The position numbers and the translations under genes were made by a program. This document shows, one piece after another, positions 1-8,815 of a stretch of DNA of 64,000 nucleotides. The notes beneath the pieces are model-generated. The model was not told the origin of the DNA. It did not search any database and worked only from the letters and a program-made list of their open reading frames with translations. The DNA comes from UBA6898 sp964463135. Its GTDB lineage: Bacteria > Nitrospirota > Thermodesulfovibrionia > Thermodesulfovibrionales > UBA6898. The first letter of the stretch is position 1, and each line of letters opens with the position of its first letter. The stretch spans positions 62,001 to 126,000 of the forward strand of contig CAYXBA010000003.1 of assembly GCA_964463135.1 (NCBI GenBank). The letters are read 5' to 3'.

Positions 1-182
1 GAGAAAATCTCTTCTTGTAAGCTTTCTGCTGTTCATAACAGTAAATCCCCCTTTAGATCGTTAACGGCTGTTTACCATCGTGTTATTTTACCATAGGCAA
101 GTTACGTCAGATTTACATTTCCAGCGGAAAGATAACACGGCCATGCAGCTTTTTTCAGATACGCTGCCCAGCCTCATATAAA
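1..182. other. Left-edge intergenic sequence, no gene seen
   Basis: No frame here looks coding. It is the 3' flank of the ABC transporter ATPase gene that ends at 183. An 8-bp inverted pair (CGTGTTAT at 78-85 and ATAACACG at 131-138) is present but too far apart to call a terminator. The sequence may also be the promoter region of a gene left of the window. Confidence 0.4.
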
Positions 183-887
183 CTACTCCGGGACACACCT
201 GCCTGAACATAGCCGGTCTTCTATGATCCGTCCATCCTTAAGTGCCAATATCCGGTCTGCCCGCTCTATGACCATCGGGTCATGCGATGAAAAGACAAAG
301 GTCGTTCCCTTGTCCTGGTTCAGACTGTGGAGCAGGTTCACAAGGTCCCGTCCGGTGACCGAATCGAGGTTGGCGGTCGGCTCATCAGCTATCACGATCG
401 GCGGTGACGCCACGATAGCCCGTGCAACTGCTACCCGCTGCTGCTGGCCGCCGCTCATCTCCTTCGGCAGTTTTTTCATCATATCCTTCAGCCCCACGTT
501 TTCGAGCGCTGCCACGACCCGCTCCCGCCGCTCAGATGCTGATGCACCCTTCAGCAGCAGGACATACTCCACATTTTCGTATGCGCTCAGCACAGGGATA
601 AGATTATACGACTGGAATATAAAGCCGATATGTTCAAGCCGCATGCGGGCGCTTTCGGCCGGGCTCATGCCGTTGGTGATCCTGCCCCCGACAGTGACAG
701 ACCCCGCAGTAGGCAGATCGATAGCGCCGATCAGGTTCAGGAGCGTGGTCTTGCCCGAGCCCGATGGCCCTGCAATGCAGACAAATTCTCCCGTTTCGAT
801 CCGAAGGCTCTCGGTGCTGAATGCCGTTATCTCCAGCCCGTCAGTCCGGTATTTCTTGCTGACCTTATCCAGTTCTATGAGTGCCAT
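183..887 (-). CDS. ABC transporter ATP-binding protein, LolD/MacB type
   Basis: Cytoplasmic ATPase that would energise the adjacent FtsX-type permease. From the chosen start (235 codons) Walker A GPSGSGKTT is at residues 40-48, followed by a Q-loop, the signature SGGQQQR, Walker B IVIADEP with its catalytic Glu, and the switch His in SSHD. The length of 234 aa is normal for the LolD/MacB/FtsE class. The frame is open further upstream, but the ATG at 887 starts the conserved family sequence and lies 2 bp after the permease stop. This class moves lipoproteins, lipids or peptides or works on the envelope rather than importing solutes. The substrate cannot be read from the sequence. Confidence 0.93.
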   Translation of the reverse strand: MALIELDKVSKKYRTDGLEITAFSTESLRIETGEFVCIAGPSGSGKTTLLNLIGAIDLPTAGSVTVGGRITNGMSPAESARMRLEHIGFIFQSYNLIPVLSAYENVEYVLLLKGASASERRERVVAALENVGLKDMMKKLPKEMSGGQQQRVAVARAIVASPPIVIADEPTANLDSVTGRDLVNLLHSLNQDKGTTFVFSSHDPMVIERADRILALKDGRIIEDRLCSGRCVPE

Positions 888-889
888 GT

Positions 890-2110
890 TCAGGTGTGGC
901 TTATGGCATCTACGGGCTTCAGCCGCGATGCCTTCCATGCAGGATAGATGCCGCCGATAAGCGCGGTTGCCAGCGTAACGATATTAGCGACAACAAGGTC
1001 TTTCAGAAGGAGATGCGCCTTCAGCACATGACTGGTCGCGAAGTACTGGTTTGAACTGGTGAAGCTCGTAAGGTCAACGCCGTATTTCCCCAGATAAGCG
1101 CAGGCAGCAATGGCACCGATGCTGCCGACCAGTGAGGCGATAGCACCAAGGAAAAAGGACTCCATAACGACCATGGTCAAAATACCTGACGGTGCAGTGC
1201 CGATGGCAGATAAAATGCCCAATTCCCTGAAGCGCTCGAAGATCACCATGGTCATGGTGTTGGTTATGCCCATGGCAATGATCGCAAAGACGATAAGGAT
1301 CAGGAGCTGCATGGTAGCATCGTTCAGGTCGATGATCTGCTGCACATCAGGAGCGATCTCCTGCCAGGTGCGGACCTGGTAGTCCTTGGCAGGGAGGGCT
1401 GCACGCAGCTTTTCCGCAGCAGAGCCCTCATCCTGGTCTGTCCGCACAGCGATCTCTGTGATCATATTATCCGCGTGCAGAAACTCCTGGGCATCCTCAA
1501 GATGCATGAAGACATGGGTCCTGTCGAACGAGGATAGCGCAGTGGCGTATATGCCGATAACAGGGAATTGGCGGGTGACCGGCAGACCCTGCAGGTCCTG
1601 GGCAGTGAGTGTCACTTTGTCGCCGATCGATACGCCGATGCTCTCCGCAAGTGCCCGGCCGATAAGGATGCCGCCTTCCTCATTAACGTATCTGCCCTTT
1701 ACGACCTTTCCGGAGAGGAACGTGACCCTGGGCTCTTCATCCGGATCAATGCCGGAGAGCACCACCGATGAGCTCTTTTTGCCGGCAAGCAGGAGGGCGG
1801 ATGACTTGATCCTGAGGGAGAAGCGTTTTTCGTTGATCGCACCCAGGGCTGTGCTGACCTTTTCCGGTTCGGGTATCTGCTGCAGTGCGGCAAGGTTCAC
1901 CTCATACCCTGCTGCATGTATCTGGAGGGAACCTGCATCGAGCCGGACCGTGCTGCTGACCATTTCACGATGCAGCCCCACCTTCAGCGCCTGAAATACG
2001 ATCAGACAGAGAAGACCGAATGCGATGGCGCTGATCGTGAAGAGGGACCTGCGCGCGTTGCGCCTCACATTGCGAAGCGCAATATGCGTAAAGAGCAGAA
2101 ATGCCTTCAT
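890..2110 (-). CDS. ABC transporter permease, FtsX/MacB (LolC/E-like) family
   Basis: Inner-membrane permease of 406 aa with the usual layout: one N-terminal membrane helix (about residues 20-42), a large periplasmic MacB-type core domain (about 45-265), then three C-terminal helices (about 270-300, 318-345 and 370-395) forming the FtsX domain. It is immediately followed by its ATPase gene (2-bp gap) and preceded after 40 bp by the isoprenoid-synthase-like gene, so the four genes probably form one transcript. Tripartite partners (MacA or TolC) are not in the window. A LolCDE-type or lipid-exporting role is possible. The neighbours suggest an isoprenoid or lipid cargo, which is inference. Confidence 0.9.
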   Translation of the reverse strand: MKAFLLFTHIALRNVRRNARRSLFTISAIAFGLLCLIVFQALKVGLHREMVSSTVRLDAGSLQIHAAGYEVNLAALQQIPEPEKVSTALGAINEKRFSLRIKSSALLLAGKKSSSVVLSGIDPDEEPRVTFLSGKVVKGRYVNEEGGILIGRALAESIGVSIGDKVTLTAQDLQGLPVTRQFPVIGIYATALSSFDRTHVFMHLEDAQEFLHADNMITEIAVRTDQDEGSAAEKLRAALPAKDYQVRTWQEIAPDVQQIIDLNDATMQLLILIVFAIIAMGITNTMTMVIFERFRELGILSAIGTAPSGILTMVVMESFFLGAIASLVGSIGAIAACAYLGKYGVDLTSFTSSNQYFATSHVLKAHLLLKDLVVANIVTLATALIGGIYPAWKASRLKPVDAISHT

Positions 2111-2150
2111 TGCCGTAGTATAACCCTAACAGAGCAAAGAACTGCTCTTT

Positions 2151-3185
2151 CTATCGCCCGGCCGAGAGCGTTGTTTCGCATTCCTCAGGCAGCAGGACAA
2201 GGAGATCCTTTACGCCCCGCAGTTTGAAAAGGTATTTAATAAGACCGAGGGCCTGGCTGCGGCTGATCCAGTACCCCGCCTCATGGAGCATCTCAAAACC
2301 GGTGAGCGCTTCTCCGATGGCGCGTTCCATAACACGCGAAACAGATTCCGAATACTCTTTTTCTATAGGCAGCGCTGCTGCCTTCCCGTCGGCAAGAACA
2401 GCATCAAGCTTCCTTCTCTCTGCTGCAGTACCTTCAAAATAGACTGATGACACAAGATAATTATGGTTCTGTCTCCTGATATCGCTGTAAAAGTCCGTGA
2501 GGTCATCGATCACCTGGAGGGCCATGCCGACAGAATAGATCCCGCTGTCCACCTTTTCCAGTTCCGCAGACAGGCCCTTTTCAAGGATGCGCGGAGCAAT
2601 AAAGGCGAGCCGCAGGAGATTGCCGCCCTTATACATATGCACCGAAGAAAGGATCTCCGCAGGCGGCAGGATACGCTTAACGCCGCCCTCTTCTGTTGCC
2701 TCTTCTTCGCCGATCATGACCATGGACTCGAAGATCTTCTGCTGCACAAGATATTTTTCATCCAGGGTTATGAGCCTGTCCTTCACCGCCTCGTCCAGCA
2801 CCCTGAAGAGGAAACGGTCGAAAAGGAGGATATGCATCACGCTCTTGAACCGCGTCGCATTCTCTGAGAACCGGAGCGGCAGCAGTTCCTTGTATTCGTC
2901 ATCAAGGATATTGTCCGTGCCGGTCACGATGCCCCTGATCGAATGGTTGATGATGCCGTACATGATCCGGCGGGAACAGGGGATGTTCAGGGCGCGATAG
3001 ATGCTCAGGAAGAGGATCGAAAAAAAGTTCTTCTGCGCGTATTTGAACATGCCCGGCTGAGGCTGGTCATGTTTGATGTAACGCTCGTCAAGGGTCTCGC
3101 CAAGCAGACGGCGCACCTCTTCTTCCGCCATCTTGTGCTCGTTGATCGAGGGATAGAATCTCCGCAGAGCGGTCAGGGATATCAT
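2151..3185 (-). CDS. Class I isoprenoid synthase-fold protein (polyprenyl synthase-like)
   Basis: A 344-aa all-helical protein. It shows two Asp-rich motifs at the spacing expected for trans-prenyltransferases: DNILDDE at residues 91-97 (a degenerate first motif) and a canonical DDLTD at 227-231 within QVIDDLTDF. In known enzymes these bind Mg2+ and the diphosphate of allylic substrates. The first motif is not the standard DDxxD and no C-terminal Arg/Lys signature is obvious, so it may be a divergent synthase, a terpene cyclase-like enzyme or a squalene/phytoene-type relative. Its ATG overlaps the stop of the upstream ICMT-like gene by 4 bp, which implies translational coupling and a shared pathway. 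Confidence 0.75.
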   Translation of the reverse strand: MISLTALRRFYPSINEHKMAEEEVRRLLGETLDERYIKHDQPQPGMFKYAQKNFFSILFLSIYRALNIPCSRRIMYGIINHSIRGIVTGTDNILDDEYKELLPLRFSENATRFKSVMHILLFDRFLFRVLDEAVKDRLITLDEKYLVQQKIFESMVMIGEEEATEEGGVKRILPPAEILSSVHMYKGGNLLRLAFIAPRILEKGLSAELEKVDSGIYSVGMALQVIDDLTDFYSDIRRQNHNYLVSSVYFEGTAAERRKLDAVLADGKAAALPIEKEYSESVSRVMERAIGEALTGFEMLHEAGYWISRSQALGLIKYLFKLRGVKDLLVLLPEECETTLSAGR

Positions 3186-3724
3186 AGGGTCTTCCTTTCT
3201 CTGTTCATAAGCGGTATCAGGAATCCGGCGCGTTTCCTGTACTCAATAAAAGCATTGCCGAACCGTTTTTCGAGTCTCTGTTCCTCTCCCTTCAGAAACC
3301 GGTATTCAAGGAGAAGGAAGAGAGGATACGAGACAAACAGCATACCCCACGACCTGAAAAGCATCACGACGCCCAAGGCAGCAAGGTCATATCCAAAGAA
3401 CATGGGGTGGCGGCAGAGGCGGTAACTCCCGTCAACGACCAGACGCTTCGGCGGTCTGAGCGGGTTCGGCGTACCGTCGCCGTACACAGCCAGGTCCTTC
3501 GTGGAGCGCTGAATGAATACAGTGCCGATCATGATCAGCAGGATAGCAGATACCGTAACCGTCATATGTTCAGAAAAAGAGGAGAGTCCAAATATCCGGT
3601 CAGCGGCCAGGCCGCCCAGGATAACGGCAGCAGGTATATACAGCCAATACTTCAGGCCGTCCCTGAGCTGCGCTTTCAGCACGCGGTCATTCATCAACTT
3701 CACGAACCCTCTCATTTCGGACAA
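3182..3724 (-). CDS. Isoprenylcysteine carboxyl methyltransferase-like membrane protein
   Basis: A 180-aa polytopic membrane protein of the ICMT/phospholipid methyltransferase superfamily. Hydrophobic helices lie near residues 28-48, 54-70 and a paired segment around 115-140. The C-terminal SAM-binding region carries the typical PNPLRPP, GSYRLCRHP (RHP motif) and late GEE/EY-R pattern. Bacterial members methylate membrane lipids, prenyl groups or small hydrophobic acceptors and mostly have no known substrate. It is the first gene of the four-gene minus-strand cluster and overlaps the next gene by 4 bp. Confidence 0.82.
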   Translation of the reverse strand: MSEMRGFVKLMNDRVLKAQLRDGLKYWLYIPAAVILGGLAADRIFGLSSFSEHMTVTVSAILLIMIGTVFIQRSTKDLAVYGDGTPNPLRPPKRLVVDGSYRLCRHPMFFGYDLAALGVVMLFRSWGMLFVSYPLFLLLEYRFLKGEEQRLEKRFGNAFIEYRKRAGFLIPLMNRERKTL

Positions 3725-3835
3725 TTTGCATCCTGTTTATTATTATATCCCAAAAACTGATGGCAATACATTAAAGATAGTTCATATAATCCAGGACAGC
3801 AGCCAAAAAAAACACCTTTTCCGGTAAAATGGGTG

Positions 3836-4768
3836 ATGCCGCATACGGAATTAATTCTTCGCAGCGAAGACGCAGGTGCCCGTCTCGACCTGCTCGTATC
3901 AGAGCTTTCCGGGCTCACCCGTTCACAGGTGCAGAGGATGATCGAAAAAGGTCTGCTCACGGTCAACGGCGACCCGTCCAGGTCCAACTATAAGACCCGC
4001 ACAGGAGATCTGGTCCGCTTTACCGTTATTGCAGAGAGCGGGGAACTGCAGCCTGAGGACCTGCCGATCGAGATCCTTTTCCAGGACGATTTTCTGATCG
4101 TGGTGAACAAACCCGCAGGCATGGTCGTGTACCCTGCAGCAGGCCACAGCAGCGGCACGCTGATGAATACGATCGCCTTTCATGCGAAGAAACTCGCCAC
4201 GGTCGGAGGGCCGCTCAGGCCGGGTGTTGTTCATAGATTGGACAAAGAGACCTCAGGCGTTATGGTCATTGCGCTCGACGATACGGCGTACTATGAGCTC
4301 GTTGAACAGTTCAGGGCCCGGACCATGAGCAGGCGATACAAGGCCCTCATCTTCGGCAGCATGAAAGAGTACACAGGAGAGATATCATCGAGGATCGGCA
4401 GGTCAGACTCTGACAGGAAGAAGATGTCAACGCACGTAAAAAGAGGCAAGGAAGCGGTCACCACCTGGAGAGTGGTCGAGCGCCTAAAGGCAAGCACCCT
4501 GATCGAGGCAAAGCTCGGCACCGGACGGACCCACCAGATCCGTGTGCATTTCGCATCCATCGGCCATCCTGTTCTCGGCGACAAGACCTATGGCCTGAAG
4601 ACCTCAATTGAACTCGGCAAAAAGAAGATCATCTTTCCCCGCCAGATGCTCCATGCAGAACTCCTCGGCTTCACCCATCCGGTCACAAAGGAGCATATCG
4701 AATTCACAACCCCAATGCCGGATGATATGCAGGAGAAGATCGTTGAGCTGAGAGGCCCTGTCCTCTGA
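3836..4768 (+). CDS. rluD: 23S rRNA pseudouridine synthase, RluD-like
   Basis: RluA-family enzyme of about 310 aa. An N-terminal S4 RNA-binding domain (about residues 15-65, ending VNGDPSRSNYKTRTGD) precedes the catalytic domain, whose signature HRLDKETSG contains the catalytic Asp. The later RTHQIRVH motif is also present. Family members convert uridines 1911, 1915 and 1917 of helix 69 in 23S rRNA. A GTG at 3833 directly precedes the ATG at 3836 and no clear ribosome binding site separates the two. The gene is monocistronic and converges on pgi. Assignment to RluD rather than RluC or RluA rests on the S4 domain and length. Confidence 0.9.
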   Translation: MPHTELILRSEDAGARLDLLVSELSGLTRSQVQRMIEKGLLTVNGDPSRSNYKTRTGDLVRFTVIAESGELQPEDLPIEILFQDDFLIVVNKPAGMVVYPAAGHSSGTLMNTIAFHAKKLATVGGPLRPGVVHRLDKETSGVMVIALDDTAYYELVEQFRARTMSRRYKALIFGSMKEYTGEISSRIGRSDSDRKKMSTHVKRGKEAVTTWRVVERLKASTLIEAKLGTGRTHQIRVHFASIGHPVLGDKTYGLKTSIELGKKKIIFPRQMLHAELLGFTHPVTKEHIEFTTPMPDDMQEKIVELRGPVL

Positions 4769-4825
4769 CCGTCATGCATGGGGTCCCCTTGCTTTAGCCG
4801 CACGCAGTGATATTGGGAACTGCGC

Positions 4826-4866
4826 AGCACTTCCGGATCTCTACCCCAGAGGGAACCGGCAGTGCT
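4826..4866. terminator. Long hairpin between the convergent rluD and pgi genes
   Basis: AGCACTTCCGG (4826-4836) pairs with CCGGCAGTGCT (4856-4866) with a single mismatch, and the interior can pair further (TCTCT with AGAG). There is no T-run on either side, so it is not a textbook intrinsic terminator. Its place between two converging stop codons suggests a shared 3' structure. Confidence 0.4.
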
Positions 4867-4883
4867 TCAGTTATAAAACTGCA

Positions 4884-6548
4884 TTACGGGCAGCCGTTCT
4901 TCTTCATCTTCTTCCAGGCATTGATCAGACCATTCGTTGAGGAGTCGTGCGAAGCGACAACTGAGCAGTTCTGCATCTCTGCATGGACCTTCTTTGCGAG
5001 GACCTTGCCAAGCTCAACACCCCACTGGTCAAAGCTGAAAATGTTCCAGATCACGCCCTGAACAAAGATCTTATGCTCGTACATTGCGATCAGACTTCCG
5101 AGGGTCCGCGGCGTTATCTTTCTTGCAAGGATCGAGTTCGTGGGCCGGTTGCCCTGAAAGACCCGGAAAGGGGCAAGCTTTTTGACCTCTTTCGCTGACT
5201 TGCCTGAGGCCTCCAGTTCAGCAGCAACCTCATCATAGGTCTTTCCCTTCATAAGCGCCTCGGTCTGCGCAAAGAAGTTCGAGAGCAGGATGTTATGATG
5301 GTCACCAACCGGATTATGGCTGTTGGCAGGAGCTATAAAATCGCACGGGACCAGCTTTGTTCCCTGATGGAGGAGCTGGTAAAAGGCATGCTGACCGTTC
5401 GTGCCGGGTTCGCCCCAAAGGACCGGCCCGGTCTGATACGTTACTGCCCTGCCCTTTCGGTCAACGGCCTTGCCGTTGCTCTCCATATCTCCCTGCTGGA
5501 AATAGGCCGGGAACCTGTGCATGTACTGGTCATACGGCAATATGGCGTGAGTCTCAGCCCCGAAGAAATTGTTGTACCAGATGCCGAGCAGACCGAGGAT
5601 GACCGGGATGTTCCGCTCAAGCGGTGTTTCCCTGAAATGCCTGTCCATGGCATGTGCGCCCTCAAGCAGTTCCCGGAAATGGTCAAACCCTATGGAGCAG
5701 GAGATCGAAAGCCCGATGGCAGACCAGAGGGAATATCTGCCGCCGACCCAGTCCCAGAATACGAACATATTTTCGGGCGCTATGCCAAACTTCCTCACCT
5801 CTGCGTCGTTGGTCGAGATCGCCACAAAATGTTTTGCGATATGCACCTCATCCATTGCAGTCTCAAGGAACCACCTGCGCGCAGTATGCGCATTGGTCAT
5901 GGTCTCCTGCGTGGTAAAGGTCTTGGAGGCGATCATAAAGAGCGTTGTTTCCGGAGAAAGACCCTTCAGCGTCTCGGCGATATGCGTGCCGTCTATGTTC
6001 GAGACAAAGTGTGTCCTGATATGCGGCTTGCGGTACGGCATGAGCGCCTCGGTCACCATGACCGGGCCGAGGTCAGAGCCTCCAATGCCGATATTCACGA
6101 TATCGGTCACTGGCTTGCGGGTATAGCCCTTCCATGTCCCATCAATGACATGGGACGAAAACCGCTCCATCCTGCCCAAAACAGCATTCACTTCAGGCAT
6201 GATATCTTTTCTATTCAGGACAACAGGGGTATTGGACCGGTTCCTGAGCGCCGTATGCAGCACTGCACGGTCTTCGGTCTCGTTGATGCGGTCGCCCGAG
6301 AACATTTTTTCAATGGCATTGGCAATACCTGTCTCACGTGCAAGGGCCAGCAGAAGCCTGAGGGTCTCGTCAGTAATGATGTTCTTTGAATAGTCGAAGA
6401 GAAGATCCTCGAACCGGATGGAATACTTCTGAAAGCGTCCGGGGTCTTCGGCAAACAGGTCCTTCATCTGCCGTTCTTTCATCGCGCTGAAATGCGCCTT
6501 CAGGTCCTTCCAGGCAGCTGTCCTTATCGGGCTCTTCTTTTCAAGCAT
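4884..6548 (-). CDS. pgi: Glucose-6-phosphate isomerase
   Basis: Cytosolic enzyme interconverting glucose-6-phosphate and fructose-6-phosphate. The 554-aa product has the usual family length. Signatures visible are the IGIGGSDLGP sugar-phosphate loop, GGRYSLWSAIGLS, QGDMESNGK with the catalytic Glu, and the C-terminal FSFDQWGVELGK signature. The frame is open 11 codons further, but the ATG at 6548 is preceded by GGGGGAG at good spacing. It stands alone on the minus strand, 3.1 kb from gnd-zwf, the other glucose-6-phosphate genes in the window. Confidence 0.97.
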   Translation of the reverse strand: MLEKKSPIRTAAWKDLKAHFSAMKERQMKDLFAEDPGRFQKYSIRFEDLLFDYSKNIITDETLRLLLALARETGIANAIEKMFSGDRINETEDRAVLHTALRNRSNTPVVLNRKDIMPEVNAVLGRMERFSSHVIDGTWKGYTRKPVTDIVNIGIGGSDLGPVMVTEALMPYRKPHIRTHFVSNIDGTHIAETLKGLSPETTLFMIASKTFTTQETMTNAHTARRWFLETAMDEVHIAKHFVAISTNDAEVRKFGIAPENMFVFWDWVGGRYSLWSAIGLSISCSIGFDHFRELLEGAHAMDRHFRETPLERNIPVILGLLGIWYNNFFGAETHAILPYDQYMHRFPAYFQQGDMESNGKAVDRKGRAVTYQTGPVLWGEPGTNGQHAFYQLLHQGTKLVPCDFIAPANSHNPVGDHHNILLSNFFAQTEALMKGKTYDEVAAELEASGKSAKEVKKLAPFRVFQGNRPTNSILARKITPRTLGSLIAMYEHKIFVQGVIWNIFSFDQWGVELGKVLAKKVHAEMQNCSVVASHDSSTNGLINAWKKMKKNGCP

Positions 6549-6672
6549 CGCTCCCCCTTGCAGCTTTGTGCTGTCCGTCACGCATCAGGACCTTCTTGCC
6601 GAACGATTCTGATCCGTGACATTTGTTACATAATATCAGATATTTTCAGGACATTGTACAGGAAAGATACAT

Positions 6673-6700
6673 TTGCAGATACCTTTATTGGTGATATACT
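6673..6700 (+). promoter_or_regulatory. Sigma-70-type promoter for the HMA-like gene
   Basis: TTGCAG (6673-6678) and TATACT (6695-6700) are separated by 16 bp. Transcription would start about 57 bp before the ATG at 6764. Confidence 0.5.
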
Positions 6701-6763
6701 TTTCCATAAGAGAACTGCAGCGCGTGCAGTGACAGCGCAAAATAACAGGGGAGGCAGAAGAAG

Positions 6764-6979
6764 ATGAAAAAGATTTCCTTCGGCGTGGAAAAGCATTTCT
6801 GTGAAGAATGTTCTCTCGCCTTGAGAAGGTTTATCGGCGGCATGTACGGCGTTGAATCCATTGACGTCGAAAACGGCAGGATCGCAATATCATTTGATGA
6901 TAGGCAGATAACAGTAGAAATGCTCACCAAGCTCACAAAGGACAGCATCGATAAGCTTGGGTATAAGCTCACAGACTGA
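6764..6979 (+). CDS. Small HMA-like protein with a CxxC metal motif
   Basis: A 71-aa protein with the beta-alpha-beta-beta-alpha-beta pattern of heavy-metal-associated (HMA) domains: FGVEKHFCEECSLALRRFI with Cys-x-x-Cys at about residues 13-16, GGMYGVESIDVENGRIAISFD in the middle, and an ITVEMLTKLTKD helix. The usual MxCxxC becomes HFCEEC. Copper chaperones of this size carry Cu(I) to P-type ATPases, but no transporter or metalloregulator lies nearby. GGGGAGG lies about 9 nt before the ATG. The metal partner is unknown. Confidence 0.7.
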   Translation: MKKISFGVEKHFCEECSLALRRFIGGMYGVESIDVENGRIAISFDDRQITVEMLTKLTKDSIDKLGYKLTD

Positions 6980-7229
6980 CGATGCAGGGACAATAAAGGA
7001 GGCTGGAGTTATCAGGCGAGCGGGATCTCCCAACGCATTGGCCGCTTTGTTTCATAAACCTGGCACGAACTAACGTTAAGGAGGGTTGAGCCGGTGAAAA
7101 CGGCCTGCCTGTGACACCGCAGATAATGTTACAGATTATTCCGGCGTAAGTCAGGACAACGGTAAGACGACAATTCCGTAAACAGTTCTCAAAGTAAAAT
7201 AATGTCACATTGCAGGGCTTTTCAACGGC

Positions 7230-7246
7230 TTGACGCTGCGCGTCAA
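7230..7246. repeat. Perfect 7-bp hairpin 3' of the RNB ribonuclease gene
   Basis: TTGACGC (7230-7236), loop TGC, GCGTCAA (7240-7246). It lies 18 bp beyond the stop codon of the minus-strand ribonuclease gene and has no flanking T-run. The rest of 6980-7264 shows no gene, tRNA or recognisable riboswitch. Confidence 0.35.
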
Positions 7247-7264
7247 CAGCTAAAGATGACCTCG

Positions 7265-8758
7265 CTATCTCTTCCGTCCCCGGCCTGAGCTGACCTTTCT
7301 AAAGTCTATGAACCCCCGGTCAACATCCGTGCGGATAAGCTGGACCCGTATCTTGTCTCCCACATCAACGCCCTTGAACCCCTCCATAAGCTTGCCTTCC
7401 ACAGGCGGCTGGAAGATACGCACCCATGTCCCCTTGTCAGCCGCGCCCGTAACAATGGCATCGAACTTCTCGCCGATCCTTGATTCCAGGAGAAGCGCAG
7501 CAGCAGACTTGCCGACCAGCCGCTCCACCTTGTTGGCAGCATCTTCCTGGGCAGTGCAGTGCTCTGCAAGCGCCTCAAGCTCCTCTTTCTGATAGGGGAC
7601 CCCTCCCCCTGATAAGGCCGCCTTCAGAAGTCTGTGGGTTATCAGGTCCGGATAGCGCCGGTTCGGCGCTGTGGAATGGGAATAGTCCTTTACTGCCAGC
7701 CCAAAGTGGCCGGGTGCAGACTGCCCCGGAAATTCCGCAACGTATTCGCCAGCGCCCATCAGCTTGATGATCGTGAGCGACAGATCCGGGAACCTGACGG
7801 GATCATCAGCCTTTGCCTTTACCAGAAACTGCTCAAGAGACTTTGGGGCGGGCCGCGAAGGCAACGTGTAATTCTTCTCCGCAGCCACTTCAACGATCCG
7901 CTCCCACCTCTTCGGTATGCGGACAACACGCCGCAGGGATGGGAACTTCATGGAGGCGAGATAACGCGCGGTCACACCGTTGGCTGCCACCATAAAGTCT
8001 TCGATAATGTCCATGGCACGGTTTCGTCTGCGCTCTTCAAGGTCCCGTATCTCATCATTGTCAAACAGCGCCCTGGTCTGGATGGTCTCGAAGTTCAACG
8101 CGCCATGCTCATGCCGGTAAGCCTTCATCTTCTGTGCTGCCTGATCCTGCAGCTGCAGATTATCTGCAAGACCCTCCACTGCGGCGGCAGCCTCGGGCAG
8201 AGGCCCCTCTCCCTCCAGCCAGGCGGCAACACTGTTGTATGCGAGTTTTGCCTTGTTGCGGACCGTCGCACGATAAAGGTCCGATGACTTGAGTGTTCCG
8301 TCAGCCGAAATAACGATCTCGATCACGATGGCAAGCCGGTCCTCATGAAAGTTCAGGGAAGAAAGGTCAGTAGAAAGTTTCTCGGGGAGCATCGGGAAGA
8401 TCTCGCCGTCAGTATAAACAGAGGTGGTGTTATGCTTTGCATGGGCATCGATGGCAGAACCGCTCTGCACGATCGCATCCACGTCCGCCACAGCGATCAG
8501 GAGCCTGGTGCCATCATCCTGCAGCTTTTCGGCAACGGTTAGCTGGTCGAGGTCGCGTGAATCATCATTATCGATCGAAGCCCAGAGAAGGTCCCTGAGG
8601 TCGCGGACCTGTTCATTGTCAGCGGCTGCGGGCGCAGTGATGGCAGCAAGCTGTTCTTCTGCTTCTCTCGAAAAATCGGGAAGGAGTCCCTTCTCGAGCA
8701 TCACCCTGTGAGCGATCCTTTTCAAAATGAGGCGGTGTTGTCTTTCTGTATGTTCCAT
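7265..8758 (-). CDS. RNB-domain exoribonuclease (RNase II/R family, short form)
   Basis: A 497-aa protein consisting mainly of the RNB catalytic domain (about residues 55-390) plus a C-terminal S1-like segment. It lacks the N-terminal cold-shock domains of E. coli RNase II and RNase R. The metal-binding motif reads SIDNDDSRDLDQ: three of the four canonical Asp residues are recognisable, and the last Asp of DxDD is Gln. Family members degrade single-stranded RNA 3' to 5' with Mg2+. No upstream gene is close on this strand, so it is probably monocistronic. The Gln variant seems typical of a short-RNB subfamily, but whether it is active cannot be judged here. Confidence 0.88.
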   Translation of the reverse strand: MEHTERQHRLILKRIAHRVMLEKGLLPDFSREAEEQLAAITAPAAADNEQVRDLRDLLWASIDNDDSRDLDQLTVAEKLQDDGTRLLIAVADVDAIVQSGSAIDAHAKHNTTSVYTDGEIFPMLPEKLSTDLSSLNFHEDRLAIVIEIVISADGTLKSSDLYRATVRNKAKLAYNSVAAWLEGEGPLPEAAAAVEGLADNLQLQDQAAQKMKAYRHEHGALNFETIQTRALFDNDEIRDLEERRRNRAMDIIEDFMVAANGVTARYLASMKFPSLRRVVRIPKRWERIVEVAAEKNYTLPSRPAPKSLEQFLVKAKADDPVRFPDLSLTIIKLMGAGEYVAEFPGQSAPGHFGLAVKDYSHSTAPNRRYPDLITHRLLKAALSGGGVPYQKEELEALAEHCTAQEDAANKVERLVGKSAAALLLESRIGEKFDAIVTGAADKGTWVRIFQPPVEGKLMEGFKGVDVGDKIRVQLIRTDVDRGFIDFRKVSSGRGRKR

Positions 8759-8815
8759 CTGTTTTCCTTTCGGGTACTATTATATTCCTTTTTTCACTGC
8801 AGGATTTCTTTTTTC

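Noticed and set aside
5295..6389. 364-codon open frame on the plus strand opposite pgi
   Set aside because: Antisense shadow of a strongly conserved gene; the product has no domain pattern and there is no ribosome binding site.
6980..7264. Structured RNA or tRNA in the gap after the HMA-like gene
   Set aside because: Only short hairpins were found; no cloverleaf or known riboswitch core is visible.
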